A stretch of 64,000 nt of DNA, from the NCBI RefSeq assembly GCF_900110705.1, contig NZ_FOEJ01000002.1, positions 434,001 to 498,000 of the forward strand, in the 5' to 3' direction. This document shows positions 26,227 to 34,747 of the stretch, in pieces. The notes beneath the pieces are model-generated. The model worked only from the letters and a program-made list of their open reading frames with translations, ran no database searches and was not told the origin of the DNA. Source of the DNA: Loktanella sp. DSM 29012 (GTDB taxonomy: Bacteria; Pseudomonadota; Alphaproteobacteria; Rhodobacterales; Rhodobacteraceae). Positions within the stretch are counted from its first letter, which is position 1. Every line of letters begins with the position of its first letter. The position numbers and the translations under genes were made by a program.

Positions 26227-27080
26227 TGGCCCAGCGGTTCGGCGGAAAATTCAGCCCCGGCGGCGGGACCGCGGCCCCGGTGGACCGCGTGGCGGTGCAT
26301 CCGGTGGGTGCGCGCGCGAACCTGATGTTCGCGCCGCCCATCGCACTGGTCTTTGCCTCGCTCAACAACGGGCCTTTCGTGATGGTCACAGCACTGATCG
26401 CGGCGGGGCTGATGACGGCGGGGGCCTGGCTGCTGCGCGACGGTCTGCGGGCGCAAGCCGCCTATGATGCGCGCGAGGTCGCCCGCCGCCCCGCCCTGCC
26501 GCGCAAGATCATCGCGGCCATCCTGGCAGGGGTTGGTGTGGGACTTGCGGCCGTGACCGGCGACACGGGTGTGGCCGGATCCGTCGTCTACGGCATTGCC
26601 GCAACCGGTCTGCATCTGGCGGCCTTTGGCATTGATCCGCTGCGCGACAAGCGCCTGTCGGGCGTCGATACGTTCCAGCAGGATCGTGTGGCCCGCGTGG
26701 TGGATGAGGCCGAAGCCTATCTGACCGACATGACCAACCAGATCGCGCGTCTGCGTGACCGCACATTGACCGCGCGGGTTGCGGCGTTCCAGACCAGTGC
26801 GCGGCGCATGATCCGGGCGGTCGAACAGGACCCCCGCGACCTGACGGCGGCGCGCAAGTATCTGGGCGTCTATCTGTTGGGCGCACGTGATGCGACGGCA
26901 CAGTTCGCGGATCTTGCCGCGCGCGGCCCGCAACCGGCGGCGCAGGCGGATTACACGGCGCTGCTGGATGATCTGGAACAGAATTTCACCAGCCGCACCG
27001 AGAAATTGTTAGCCGACGATCGCAATGCTATGGATATCGAGATCAAGGTGCTGCGCGACCGGCTGTCGCGCGAAAGATAG
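26226..27080 (+). CDS. XpaC-like protein (5-bromo-4-chloroindolyl phosphate hydrolysis family)
   Basis: A 284-residue protein. Four hydrophobic stretches (about residues 35-75 and 95-135) are followed by a long helical cytoplasmic domain (about 145-284), including FQQDRVARVVDEAEAYLTDM and ARKYLGVYLLGARDATAQFADLA. The layout and the pairing with telA identify the XpaC family. The name comes from an indirect dye phenotype in Bacillus and says little about function. In many genomes xpaC and telA are adjacent and are linked to envelope or toxic-anion stress. It overlaps the upstream small gene and is nine bases from telA. Confidence 0.82.
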   Translation: MAQRFGGKFSPGGGTAAPVDRVAVHPVGARANLMFAPPIALVFASLNNGPFVMVTALIAAGLMTAGAWLLRDGLRAQAAYDAREVARRPALPRKIIAAILAGVGVGLAAVTGDTGVAGSVVYGIAATGLHLAAFGIDPLRDKRLSGVDTFQQDRVARVVDEAEAYLTDMTNQIARLRDRTLTARVAAFQTSARRMIRAVEQDPRDLTAARKYLGVYLLGARDATAQFADLAARGPQPAAQADYTALLDDLEQNFTSRTEKLLADDRNAMDIEIKVLRDRLSRER

Positions 27081-27089
27081 GAAGAGACC

Positions 27090-28268
27090 ATGTCAGACAA
27101 GACCCGCACGGCGGCGACCTCCCGCACCTCGGACATCGAAAAGGTCACGGCCGTCGTCCTGCCGGAACCCGCAGGCGCGCTGGTGCCGCTGGAACAGGCG
27201 GACCCTGTGACCTCTGACGCGATCCGGTCGCGCATGGACGAAATCGACCTGAACGATACCGGATCGATCGTGTCGTTCGGATCGGCGGCACAGGCCGAAT
27301 TGCAGGCGATCAGCCAGTCGATGCTGGCCGGCGTGCGCAACAAGGACGTGGGTCCTGCAGGCGATTCCTTACGCGAAATCGTCAGCACGATCCGCGGTTT
27401 TTCGGTCAGCGAACTGGATGTGGGCCGCAAGCAGTCTTGGTGGGACCGGTTGCTGGGCCGCGCGACGCCGATGGCGAAATTCGTGGCCCGGTTCGAGGAC
27501 GTGCAGACCCAGATCGACCGCGTCACAGAGGACCTGCTGCGTCACGAGACGACGCTGCTCAAGGATATCGAATCGCTCGATCAGCTCTATGAAAAAACGC
27601 TCGCCTTTTATGACGAACTGGGCCTGTACATCACCGCAGGCGAGGCCCGTCTGGCACAGATCGACAATGACGAAATTCCCGCCAAGGAGGCAGACGTCAA
27701 GGGCGCGCCGGACGAACAGGGTGTCATGGCAGCACAGGAGTTGCGCGACCTGCGCGCCGCGCGTGACGATCTGGAACGCCGGGTGCATGACCTGAAACTG
27801 ACGCGGCAGGTGACGATGCAGTCGCTGCCGTCGATCCGTCTGGTGCAGGAAAACGACAAGAGCCTCGTGACCAAGATCAATTCGACGCTCGTGAACACGG
27901 TGCCGCTGTGGGAAACGCAGCTGGCGCAGGCGGTGACGATCCAGCGGTCGTCGCAGGCGGCACAGGCCGTGCGCGAGGCGAACGACCTGACGAATGAATT
28001 GCTGACCGCCAATGCCAAGAACCTGCGCGACGCCAACAAGGTGATCCGCACGGAAATGGAACGCGGCGTGTTCGATATCGAGGCCGTCAAACAGGCCAAC
28101 ACCGACCTGATCGCCACCATCGAGGAAAGCCTGCAGATCGCGGACGAAGGCAAGGCCCGTCGCGCCACAGCCGAAGCAGACCTGCAAAAGATGGAAGGTG
28201 ACCTGAAAAACACGCTGGCCTCGGCCAGTGCCATGCGTCCCCGCGCAACCGGCACTGCGGAGGCCTGA
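27090..28268 (+). CDS. telA: TelA-family toxic anion resistance protein
   Basis: A 392-residue, mostly alpha-helical cytoplasmic protein without signal or membrane segment. Recognisable TelA blocks include WWDRLLGRATPMAKFVARFE, LLRHETTLLKDIESLDQLYE, SLPSIRLVQENDKSLVTKIN and TVPLWETQLAQAVTIQRSSQ. The family was named from plasmid tellurite resistance, but its biochemical role is unknown; resistance to cell-wall antibiotics and lantibiotics has been reported for Gram-positive members. Long coiled-coil-like helices suggest a scaffold. GGAAGAG precedes the ATG. No Ter (TerC/D/Z) genes are present here. Confidence 0.92.
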   Translation: MSDKTRTAATSRTSDIEKVTAVVLPEPAGALVPLEQADPVTSDAIRSRMDEIDLNDTGSIVSFGSAAQAELQAISQSMLAGVRNKDVGPAGDSLREIVSTIRGFSVSELDVGRKQSWWDRLLGRATPMAKFVARFEDVQTQIDRVTEDLLRHETTLLKDIESLDQLYEKTLAFYDELGLYITAGEARLAQIDNDEIPAKEADVKGAPDEQGVMAAQELRDLRAARDDLERRVHDLKLTRQVTMQSLPSIRLVQENDKSLVTKINSTLVNTVPLWETQLAQAVTIQRSSQAAQAVREANDLTNELLTANAKNLRDANKVIRTEMERGVFDIEAVKQANTDLIATIEESLQIADEGKARRATAEADLQKMEGDLKNTLASASAMRPRATGTAEA

Positions 28269-29234
28269 ATGATCCCAATGCGCAATCTGGTCGCGGCGGT
28301 GGTGCTGGGTGGTCTAGCGGCCTGCACCGCACCGACCGAGACGGCCGCCCCCGATCAGGTTGCGCGCCCGGTCGAACGTGTGACCCCGGTCGTGCCGGAA
28401 CCCGCACCCCCTGCCCCCGCAGCCAGCCCCGAGAGCTTGGCGCTGGCGACCTACTACCGGCGTCTGCAGAACGATCTGCTGGCGCAGGGGTTGTTGCGGG
28501 GCGACGGTGGCGGGGCGGATACGCCGTTCACCGATACGATGCTGGCGCGCAATTTCATCCGTATCGCGCTCTACGACGAATATGTCACCGACGGCGAGGT
28601 GCTGCGCGCGCAGGCCACGCAATCGCGCCTGCGGCGCTGGGATCAGCCGATCCGCATGAGCGTCGAATTCGGACCATCCGTCCCCGACGGTCAGCGCGCG
28701 CGCGACCGCACCGGTGTCGCGGCCTATGCAGCGCGGCTGTCGCGGGTCAGTGGCGTGCCGATCCGCATGTCCGAAAACGATCCGAACTTTCACGTTCTGT
28801 TTTTGTCAGAGGACGACCGTGCCGGCTATGCGGATCGTCTGCGCCAGATCGTGCCGGGGATCGGGCCCAGCAGCTTGCGTGCGATCATGAACCTGCCGCG
28901 TGACCAGCTGTGCATCGTCATCGCGTTTTCCGAAGGCGGGTCCAGCAGCTATGCCAAGGCGGTCGCCGTGATCCGCGCCGAACACCCCGACCTGTTGCGC
29001 ACGTCTTGTGTGCACGAAGAGGTGGCGCAGGGTCTGGGGCTCGCCAACGACAGCCCGCAGGCGCGCCCGTCGATTTTCAACGACGACGAGGAATTCGGGT
29101 TGCTGACGACCCATGACGAGCTGCTGCTGAAAATGCTGTATGACCCCCGTTTCACCACCGGCATGTCCATCATGGAAGCCGCCCCCATCGCCCGCCAGAT
29201 CGCCACCGAATTGACTGGCAGCGGTGGCAGCTAA
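28269..29234 (+). CDS. DUF2927 lipoprotein
   Basis: A 321-residue exported lipoprotein (lipobox LAAC, lipidated Cys near residue 19), with a short Pro/Ala-rich linker to residue 55. The folded part holds the conserved segments NFIRIALYDEYV, RRWDQPIRMSVEFGPSV, and CVHEEVAQGLGLANDSP followed by RPSIFNDDEEFGLLTTHDE and LLLKMLYDPRF, which define DUF2927. HEEVAQ resembles a HExxH zincin motif with Gln in the last place, and a downstream acidic cluster could complete a metal site; this is speculation. It begins directly after the telA stop with GGAGG upstream. Confidence 0.85.
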   Translation: MIPMRNLVAAVVLGGLAACTAPTETAAPDQVARPVERVTPVVPEPAPPAPAASPESLALATYYRRLQNDLLAQGLLRGDGGGADTPFTDTMLARNFIRIALYDEYVTDGEVLRAQATQSRLRRWDQPIRMSVEFGPSVPDGQRARDRTGVAAYAARLSRVSGVPIRMSENDPNFHVLFLSEDDRAGYADRLRQIVPGIGPSSLRAIMNLPRDQLCIVIAFSEGGSSSYAKAVAVIRAEHPDLLRTSCVHEEVAQGLGLANDSPQARPSIFNDDEEFGLLTTHDELLLKMLYDPRFTTGMSIMEAAPIARQIATELTGSGGS

Positions 29235-29245
29235 GGAGACCGCAA

Positions 29246-30358
29246 ATGTCCATTTTCGATTTTCTCTCGGGTCAGTTCATTGATGTCATTCACTGGACCG
29301 ACGACACCCGTGACACGATGGTGTCCCGGTTCGAACGGCAGGGTCACGAGATCAAATACGGGGCCAAGCTGACGGTCCGCGAGGGACAGGCGGCGGTGTT
29401 CGTGCACGAGGGGCAGCTGGCGGATGTGTTTACGCCGGGTCTCTACATGCTTGAAACCAACAACATGCCGATCATGACGACGCTTCAGCACTGGGACCAC
29501 GGGTTCCGGTCGCCGTTCAAGTCCGAGATCTATTTCGTCAACACCACACGGTTTACCGACCTCAAGTGGGGCACGAAAAATCCGATCATGCTGCGCGACC
29601 CGGAGTTCGGGCCGATCCGGCTGCGGGCATTCGGCACCTATACGATCAAGGTGGCGGACCCTGCACTGTTCCTGCGCGAAATCGTGGGCACCGACGGCGA
29701 TTTCACCGCCGATGAGGTGACGTTCCAGATCCGCAACATCATCGTGCAGGAGGTCAGCCGCGCGCTGGCGTCCAGCGGCATTCCAGCTTTGGATATGGCG
29801 GCGAACACCAAGGACCTGGGCGATCTGGTCGCCAAGGCGATCGACGGCACCGTGGCGCAATACGGCTTGACCATACCAGAGCTGTACATCGAGAACATCA
29901 GCCTGCCACCCGCAGTGGAAAAGGCACTGGACGAACGCACCAGCCGCGGGATCGCGGGCAATCTGGACGACCACATGAAATGGAAGGCCGCAGAGGCCAT
30001 GTCACAGCCCGGATCGGCCGCGGGGCAAGCGATGGGCATGGGCATGGGGGCCGGTCTGGGGATGCAGATGGGCAACATGATGCAGGCCGGCCCATGGGGT
30101 GCAGCACCCCAGCCTGCAGCGGCCACCGCCGCACCCCCGCCCCCGCCGCCGCCTGTCGAACACGTCTGGCACATCGCAGAGGCAGGCCAGACCAGCGGTC
30201 CGTTTTCCAAGGCCGCGATGGGGCGCAAGGTGACCGAAGGCGCGCTGACCCGTGAAACCATGGTCTGGACCCAAGGCCAGGACGGCTGGATGACCGCCGA
30301 GGACACGGAACTGGCGCAATTGTTCACCGTGATGCCGCCGCCCCCACCGGGAGCGTGA
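29246..30358 (+). CDS. SPFH-domain protein with C-terminal GYF_2 domain (YdjI-like)
   Basis: A 370-residue cytoplasmic protein. Residues about 30-230 are an SPFH/virion-core-like domain of the YdjI type (LTVREGQAAVFVHEGQLADV, FTPGLYMLETNNMPI, GLTIPELYIENISLP). A Met/Gly-rich linker (residues about 255-285) and a run of prolines follow. The last 65 residues form a GYF_2 domain (WHIAEAGQTSGPFSKAAMG ... TMVWTQGQDGWMTAED), which usually binds proline-rich peptides. In Bacillus, YdjI is recruited to the membrane by zinc-ribbon membrane proteins and acts in membrane protection. The TAAGGAGA site is a strong ribosome-binding sequence. Confidence 0.88.
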   Translation: MSIFDFLSGQFIDVIHWTDDTRDTMVSRFERQGHEIKYGAKLTVREGQAAVFVHEGQLADVFTPGLYMLETNNMPIMTTLQHWDHGFRSPFKSEIYFVNTTRFTDLKWGTKNPIMLRDPEFGPIRLRAFGTYTIKVADPALFLREIVGTDGDFTADEVTFQIRNIIVQEVSRALASSGIPALDMAANTKDLGDLVAKAIDGTVAQYGLTIPELYIENISLPPAVEKALDERTSRGIAGNLDDHMKWKAAEAMSQPGSAAGQAMGMGMGAGLGMQMGNMMQAGPWGAAPQPAAATAAPPPPPPPVEHVWHIAEAGQTSGPFSKAAMGRKVTEGALTRETMVWTQGQDGWMTAEDTELAQLFTVMPPPPPGA

Positions 30359-30396
30359 GGGCGAAACTTTTACGCGACGGGCACCGTGGCTGAGGC

Positions 30397-30990
30397 ATGA
30401 GTGTTGCACCTGATCCCAGCCCGGCCCGGCCTGACTGGCGTGCCCGCATCCGCGCGGCCATGCCGGTGCGGCGCAGCTTGGTGAAATGGACGCATCTGGC
30501 GATGATCCCGATGTTCGTCTGGTTCCTGTTCGTCACCCCCGCCGTGGTGGTGCCCTTTGGTCCGGCGGCATTTCAGGCCCATTCGACACTGGCGCTGGTC
30601 TTTGTGACGCTGACGCTGGTCTGGTATGCGGATTATCTGCGGCGCGGGCTGGTCGGACGACCCGGCCCGAAACTGTCGCCGCGCGCCAGGGTCATCCACC
30701 AGTGGCTGCACAAGACACTGATCTGGGGCCTGTTCGGCGTGGCGCTGACCGGGTTTCTGCTGGGGCTGACCTCTGACAGGTTGCTCAAGGCCGGTGGTTT
30801 TCTGCCCTTTGCGCCGCCACTCGACATGAAGGCCGCGAACGAGGTCATCGGCAAGATCCATATCTACGAATACTATCTGCTGGCGGTCATCGCGGTCGGG
30901 CATGCGGGGTTCCACATCTGGCGCCACGTCAAGCTGCGCGACAACGCGCTGCGCATCATGGCCCCGAAAAGCTGGCACCGTTATCTGTGA
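30397..30990 (+). CDS. Cytochrome b561-like membrane protein
   Basis: A 197-residue inner-membrane protein with four predicted spans (about residues 30-50, 60-75, 105-125, 155-175). Candidate haem-b ligands lie in or next to the spans: KWTHLAMIP, HQWLHKTLIWG, KIHIYEYYLLAVIAVGHAGFHIWRH. The spacing fits the bacterial cytochrome b561/Ni-hydrogenase b-type fold. Electron donor and acceptor are unknown. It is 38 bases past the SPFH gene and 60 before the zinc-ribbon gene, so it may be a redox member of the module or merely co-transcribed. Confidence 0.82.
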   Translation: MSVAPDPSPARPDWRARIRAAMPVRRSLVKWTHLAMIPMFVWFLFVTPAVVVPFGPAAFQAHSTLALVFVTLTLVWYADYLRRGLVGRPGPKLSPRARVIHQWLHKTLIWGLFGVALTGFLLGLTSDRLLKAGGFLPFAPPLDMKAANEVIGKIHIYEYYLLAVIAVGHAGFHIWRHVKLRDNALRIMAPKSWHRYL

Positions 30991-31050
30991 ATTCGCACTG
31001 GCAACGCCGGGAATTCATGCCATCTTGGCCCCCAGATGACCGGAGCCAGC

Positions 31051-32154
31051 ATGCCCCCCGAAACCGCGCCAATCACCGCCCACCGTTTTCCATGTGATGC
31101 CTGCGGGTCCGACCTGAGGTTCGACCCCGCCAGCGGCGATCTGGTCTGCGATCATTGCGGCAACGTGCAGGCCATCGGCAGCAGCGCCAGCCCCTTTGTG
31201 CAGGTCCGCGAGCTGGATTTCGCAGCGGCGCTCAACGCGCAATTGCCCGAGGCCGAAATCGAAGAAACCCGCGTGTCGCAATGCCCCAATTGCGGGGCAC
31301 AGGTCGAATTCGACCCCGACATTCACGCCACCGAATGCCCGTTCTGCGCCACACCCGTGGTCACGGGCACAGGCACCCATCGCCACATCAAACCACGCGG
31401 CCTTCTGCCGTTTTCCGTGGATGACAGCCAGGTGCATCAGGCGATGATGGACTGGCTGGGCGGGTTGTGGTTCGCCCCCAACGGGCTAAAGGAATACGCC
31501 CGCAAGGGGCGGCGCATGGACGGCATCTATGTCCCCTACTGGACCTTTGATGCGCAGACCCAGTCCGACTATATCGGGCAACGCGGCGACGATTACTTTG
31601 TCAGCAAACGCGTGATGCGCGACGGCAAGATGCGTACCGTTCAGGTGCGCAAGACGCGCTGGCGGCGGGCTACGGGCCGGGTCGCACGGTTTTTCGATGA
31701 TGTGCTGGTGCTGGCCTCGACATCACTGCCCAAGACCCACACAGATGCGCTGGAACCCTGGGATCTGTCGGGGCTGGAACCCTATCAGCCCGATTATCTG
31801 GCCGGATTTCGCGCCGAGGCCTACCAGGTGGAATTGCAGGACGGTTTCGCCCAGGCGCGCAGCCATATGGATGCGATGATCCTGCGCGACGTGAAATTCG
31901 ATATCGGCGGCGACCGTCAGCAGGTCTCGGACGTGCAGACCCGGATTTCGGACGTCACGTTCAAGCATATCCTGCTGCCGGTCTGGGTTGCGGCCTACAA
32001 ATACAACGGCCAGTCCTACCGGTTTGTCGTGAACGGCAGGACCGGACGGGTGCAGGGCGAACGGCCCTACTCTGCGTGGAAGATCGCCTTTGCCGTGATC
32101 GTCGGGCTGGTGGTGGCGCTAACAGTCGGCTACCTATACGCGATGAACGCGTAA
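31051..32154 (+). CDS. Membrane-anchored zinc-ribbon protein (YdjG-like)
   Basis: A 367-residue protein. Two zinc ribbons stand at the N-terminus: CDACGSDL with CDHCGN (residues about 15-42) and CPNCGAQ with CPFCATP (about 77-102). The middle (about 110-330) is a conserved soluble domain with GIYVPYWTFDAQTQSDY and LPVWVAAYKYNGQSYRFVVNGRTG. One hydrophobic span lies at the extreme C-terminus (about 343-365). Such proteins are often mislabelled as PriA or replication proteins because of the zinc ribbon. The layout resembles Bacillus YdjG, membrane partner of the SPFH protein YdjI. Start 31051 has GGAG five bases upstream. Confidence 0.82.
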   Translation: MPPETAPITAHRFPCDACGSDLRFDPASGDLVCDHCGNVQAIGSSASPFVQVRELDFAAALNAQLPEAEIEETRVSQCPNCGAQVEFDPDIHATECPFCATPVVTGTGTHRHIKPRGLLPFSVDDSQVHQAMMDWLGGLWFAPNGLKEYARKGRRMDGIYVPYWTFDAQTQSDYIGQRGDDYFVSKRVMRDGKMRTVQVRKTRWRRATGRVARFFDDVLVLASTSLPKTHTDALEPWDLSGLEPYQPDYLAGFRAEAYQVELQDGFAQARSHMDAMILRDVKFDIGGDRQQVSDVQTRISDVTFKHILLPVWVAAYKYNGQSYRFVVNGRTGRVQGERPYSAWKIAFAVIVGLVVALTVGYLYAMNA

Positions 32155-32167
32155 AAAGGACCGACCG

Positions 32168-33073
32168 ATGATCCTCTGTTGTGGCGAAGCCCTGATCGAC
32201 ATGCTGCCCCGAGACACCACTGGCGGCGAGGCCGCATTCGCGCCCTATGCAGGCGGTGCGGTGTTCAATACCGCGATTGCGCTGGGACGGCTGGAATCGC
32301 AGGTGCAGTTCTTTTCGGGTCTGTCGTCGGACCTGTTCGGTCAGCAATTGGTGAATGTGCTGCACGAATCCCGCGTCGATACGGCCCCCTGCCACATCAG
32401 TGACCGGCCCACCACGCTGGCCTTTGTCCGGCTGGTGGACGGCCATGCGACCTATGCCTTCTATGACGAAAACACCGCCGGTCGGATGCTGACGGCGGAT
32501 GTGCTGCCGCAGGTGACGGCGGATGCGCTGTTTTTCGGCGGGATCTCGCTGGTGGTCGAACCCTGCGGCGATGCCTACCGCAGCCTGATGCAGCGTAACG
32601 CAGATCAAAAGCTGATCATGATCGACCCCAACATCCGCCCCGGTTTCATCACCGACGAGGCCGCCTATCGTGCACGGCTGACCGACATGCTGGGCATGTC
32701 CGACATCGTCAAGATCTCGGACGAGGATCTGGCATGGTTGCAGGGCAAGACCGATCCCGCTGCTCTGCTGACTGACGGCGGCCCGCAGGTGGTCCTGTTG
32801 ACGCGCGGGGCCGACGGAGTGACGATCTACACACGCTACGGGGCCTTTGACGTTGCAGCCCAGCGCGCCGAGGTGGTCGACACCGTGGGGGCGGGCGACA
32901 CGTTCAACGCCGGGTTTCTGGCCGGTCTCGACCGGGCCGGGCTGCTGTCCAAGGACGGTGTGCGACAGGCCAGTGCCGATGACCTGCGGGCCGCGGCCAC
33001 GCTGGGGGCACAGGCCGCGGCGATCACGGTCAGCCGCGCGGGTGCAAACCCGCCCTGGTCGCACGAACTTTGA
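32168..33073 (+). CDS. PfkB-family carbohydrate kinase, probable fructokinase
   Basis: A 301-residue cytoplasmic sugar kinase of the ribokinase fold. The N-terminal motif GEALIDMLP with AGGAVFNTAIALGRLE binds the sugar, and TVGAGDTFNAGFLAGLD (residues about 238-254) carries the anion hole and catalytic aspartate. Substrate specificity suggests fructose: the GEALIDM start and the amylosucrase gene 1.8 kb downstream, which would release fructose from sucrose. It is 13 bases after the zinc-ribbon gene, with AAAAAGGA upstream, and three bases before dtd. Confidence 0.88.
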   Translation: MILCCGEALIDMLPRDTTGGEAAFAPYAGGAVFNTAIALGRLESQVQFFSGLSSDLFGQQLVNVLHESRVDTAPCHISDRPTTLAFVRLVDGHATYAFYDENTAGRMLTADVLPQVTADALFFGGISLVVEPCGDAYRSLMQRNADQKLIMIDPNIRPGFITDEAAYRARLTDMLGMSDIVKISDEDLAWLQGKTDPAALLTDGGPQVVLLTRGADGVTIYTRYGAFDVAAQRAEVVDTVGAGDTFNAGFLAGLDRAGLLSKDGVRQASADDLRAAATLGAQAAAITVSRAGANPPWSHEL

Positions 33074-33076
33074 TCC

Positions 33077-33514
33077 ATGCGGGCACTGATCCAACGGGTA
33101 ACCGAGGCTGCGGTCCGCGTTGACGGTGACGTGATCGGGGCCACGGGTCCGGGCCTGCTGATCCTGATCTGCGCGATGGAGGACGACGCGCCCGATGCGC
33201 CGGACCGGATGGCGGCCAAGATCGCCAAACTGCGCATCTTCAAGGATGACGCGGGCAAGATGAACCGGTCCTTGCTGGAAACCGGCGGGTCTGCCCTGAT
33301 CGTCAGCCAGTTCACGCTTGCCGGCGACACCAGCCGTGGCAACAGGCCCGGGTTTTCAACCGCGGCGCGTCCCGATGCGGGCCGGGCTGCCTATGTGCGT
33401 TTCATCGAAGCCATGCAGGCCCTGGGCATTCCCACCGCGACCGGCGTGTTCGGCGCAGACATGGCGGTCAGCCTGACCAACGACGGCCCCGTCACGCTGT
33501 GGATCGATCTCTGA
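33077..33514 (+). CDS. dtd: D-aminoacyl-tRNA deacylase
   Basis: A 145-residue cytoplasmic proofreading enzyme that removes D-amino acids (and glycine) from tRNAs. Both active-site motifs are clear: SQFTLAGD (residues about 77-84) and [10 protein letters not shown] at the C-terminus, which contains the cross-subunit Gly-cisPro. The length is normal for DTD. It follows the fructokinase gene by three bases and shares its transcript. Confidence 0.95.
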   Translation: MRALIQRVTEAAVRVDGDVIGATGPGLLILICAMEDDAPDAPDRMAAKIAKLRIFKDDAGKMNRSLLETGGSALIVSQFTLAGDTSRGNRPGFSTAARPDAGRAAYVRFIEAMQALGIPTATGVFGADMAVSLTNDGPVTLWIDL

Positions 33515-33574
33515 CGCGGATTGCAAACCGCCCGGACACGCCCTTAGACTGCAACGGAATATCTGGGGGGCCAC

Positions 33575-34747
33575 ATGACGACCATCACGACCATCACGAC
33601 CATTGACGACCTCAAGGCGATTTACAAACGTCGTGTGCCGCGCATGTTCTACGATTACACCGAAAGCGGCAGCTGGACCGAACAGACGTTCCGCGACAAT
33701 GTCTCTGATTTCGACCTGATCCGCCTGCGTCAGCGCATTGCCGTGGACATGTCGGACCGCACGCTGGCCAGCACCATGGCAGGCCAGGAGGTGGCGATGC
33801 CCGTGGCCCTGGCCCCCGTCGGCTTTACGGGCATGCAATCCGCCGACGGTGAAATCAAGGCCGCCCGCGCGGCAGAAGCCTTTGGCGTGCCCTATACCCT
33901 GTCCACCATGTCGATCTGTTCGATCGAGGATGTCGCAGCCCACACCAGCGAACCGTTCTGGTTCCAGCTCTACGTCATGCGCGACGAGGAATTCGTCGAC
34001 AACATCATCGCGCGTGCGAAAAATGCGGGCGTGTCCGCGCTGGTGCTGACGCTGGATCTGCAGGTTCTGGGCCAGCGGCACAAGGACCTGAAAAACGGCC
34101 TGTCCGCGCCGCCGAAACTGACGCCTTCCACGATCGCCAATCTGGCGACGAAATGGCGCTGGGGGTTCGAGATGCTGCAGACCAGACGGCACAGTTTCGG
34201 CAATATCGTGGGCCATGCGAAAAACGTCGAAAACATGGGTTCGCTGTCGTCCTGGACCGCAGAACAATTCGACCCCAAGCTCGACTGGAACACCATTGCC
34301 CGGCTCAAGGAAAAATGGGGCGGCAAGCTGATCCTCAAGGGTATTCTGGACCCCGACGACGCCGTGCGGGCCGCCGATCTGGGCTGTGACGCCATCGTCG
34401 TCAGCAACCACGGCGGCCGCCAGCTGGACGGGGCCTTGTCGTCGATCCGCATGTTGCCCAGCATTCTTGCAGCCGTCGGCGACCGGGTCGAGGTCTGGCT
34501 CGACAGCGGCATCCGGTCCGGTCAGGACGTGCTCAAGGCGCGGGCGATGGGCGCGCATGGCGTGATGATCGGGCGGGCCTACATCTACGGCCTGGGTGCC
34601 ATGGGTCAGGCCGGCGTGACCAAATCCCTCGAGATCATCATGCGCGAACTGGACCTGACCATGGCGCTCTGCGGCAAGCGTGACATCAACACGGTCGACC
34701 GCGATATCCTGCTGATCCCCAAGGATTTCGAGGGCGATTGGGCCTAG
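33575..34747 (+). CDS. lldD: FMN-dependent alpha-hydroxy-acid dehydrogenase (L-lactate dehydrogenase family)
   Basis: A 390-residue flavoprotein. It begins with a threonine-isoleucine repeat, then the typical IYKRRVPRMFYDYTESGSWTEQTF. Active-site and FMN motifs are AMPVALAPVGFTGM (as VAMPVALAPVG), STMSICSIEDV, the lysine segment GKLILKGILDPDDA and the catalytic histidine in SNHGGRQLDG (about residue 278). L-lactate is the commonest substrate of this subgroup; glycolate, mandelate or another 2-hydroxy acid is possible. GGGGGG lies five bases before ATG 33575. Confidence 0.88.
   Translation: MTTITTITTIDDLKAIYKRRVPRMFYDYTESGSWTEQTFRDNVSDFDLIRLRQRIAVDMSDRTLASTMAGQEVAMPVALAPVGFTGMQSADGEIKAARAAEAFGVPYTLSTMSICSIEDVAAHTSEPFWFQLYVMRDEEFVDNIIARAKNAGVSALVLTLDLQVLGQRHKDLKNGLSAPPKLTPSTIANLATKWRWGFEMLQTRRHSFGNIVGHAKNVENMGSLSSWTAEQFDPKLDWNTIARLKEKWGGKLILKGILDPDDAVRAADLGCDAIVVSNHGGRQLDGALSSIRMLPSILAAVGDRVEVWLDSGIRSGQDVLKARAMGAHGVMIGRAYIYGLGAMGQAGVTKSLEIIMRELDLTMALCGKRDINTVDRDILLIPKDFEGDWA
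33578..33604 (+). repeat. Three tandem 9-base repeats at the start of the hydroxy-acid dehydrogenase gene
   Basis: ACGACCATC occurs twice, then ACGACCATT, encoding (Thr-Thr-Ile)3 directly after the start codon. Slippage in units of nine bases would keep the frame. Confidence 0.9.

Noticed and set aside
27090-28268. A tellurite-resistance operon
   Set aside because: TelA alone does not establish this; no TerC, TerD, TerZ or thiopurine methyltransferase gene is nearby.
31051-32154. Annotation as primosomal protein N' or helicase
   Set aside because: Only the zinc ribbons are shared; no Walker motifs or helicase core are present and a C-terminal membrane span is.
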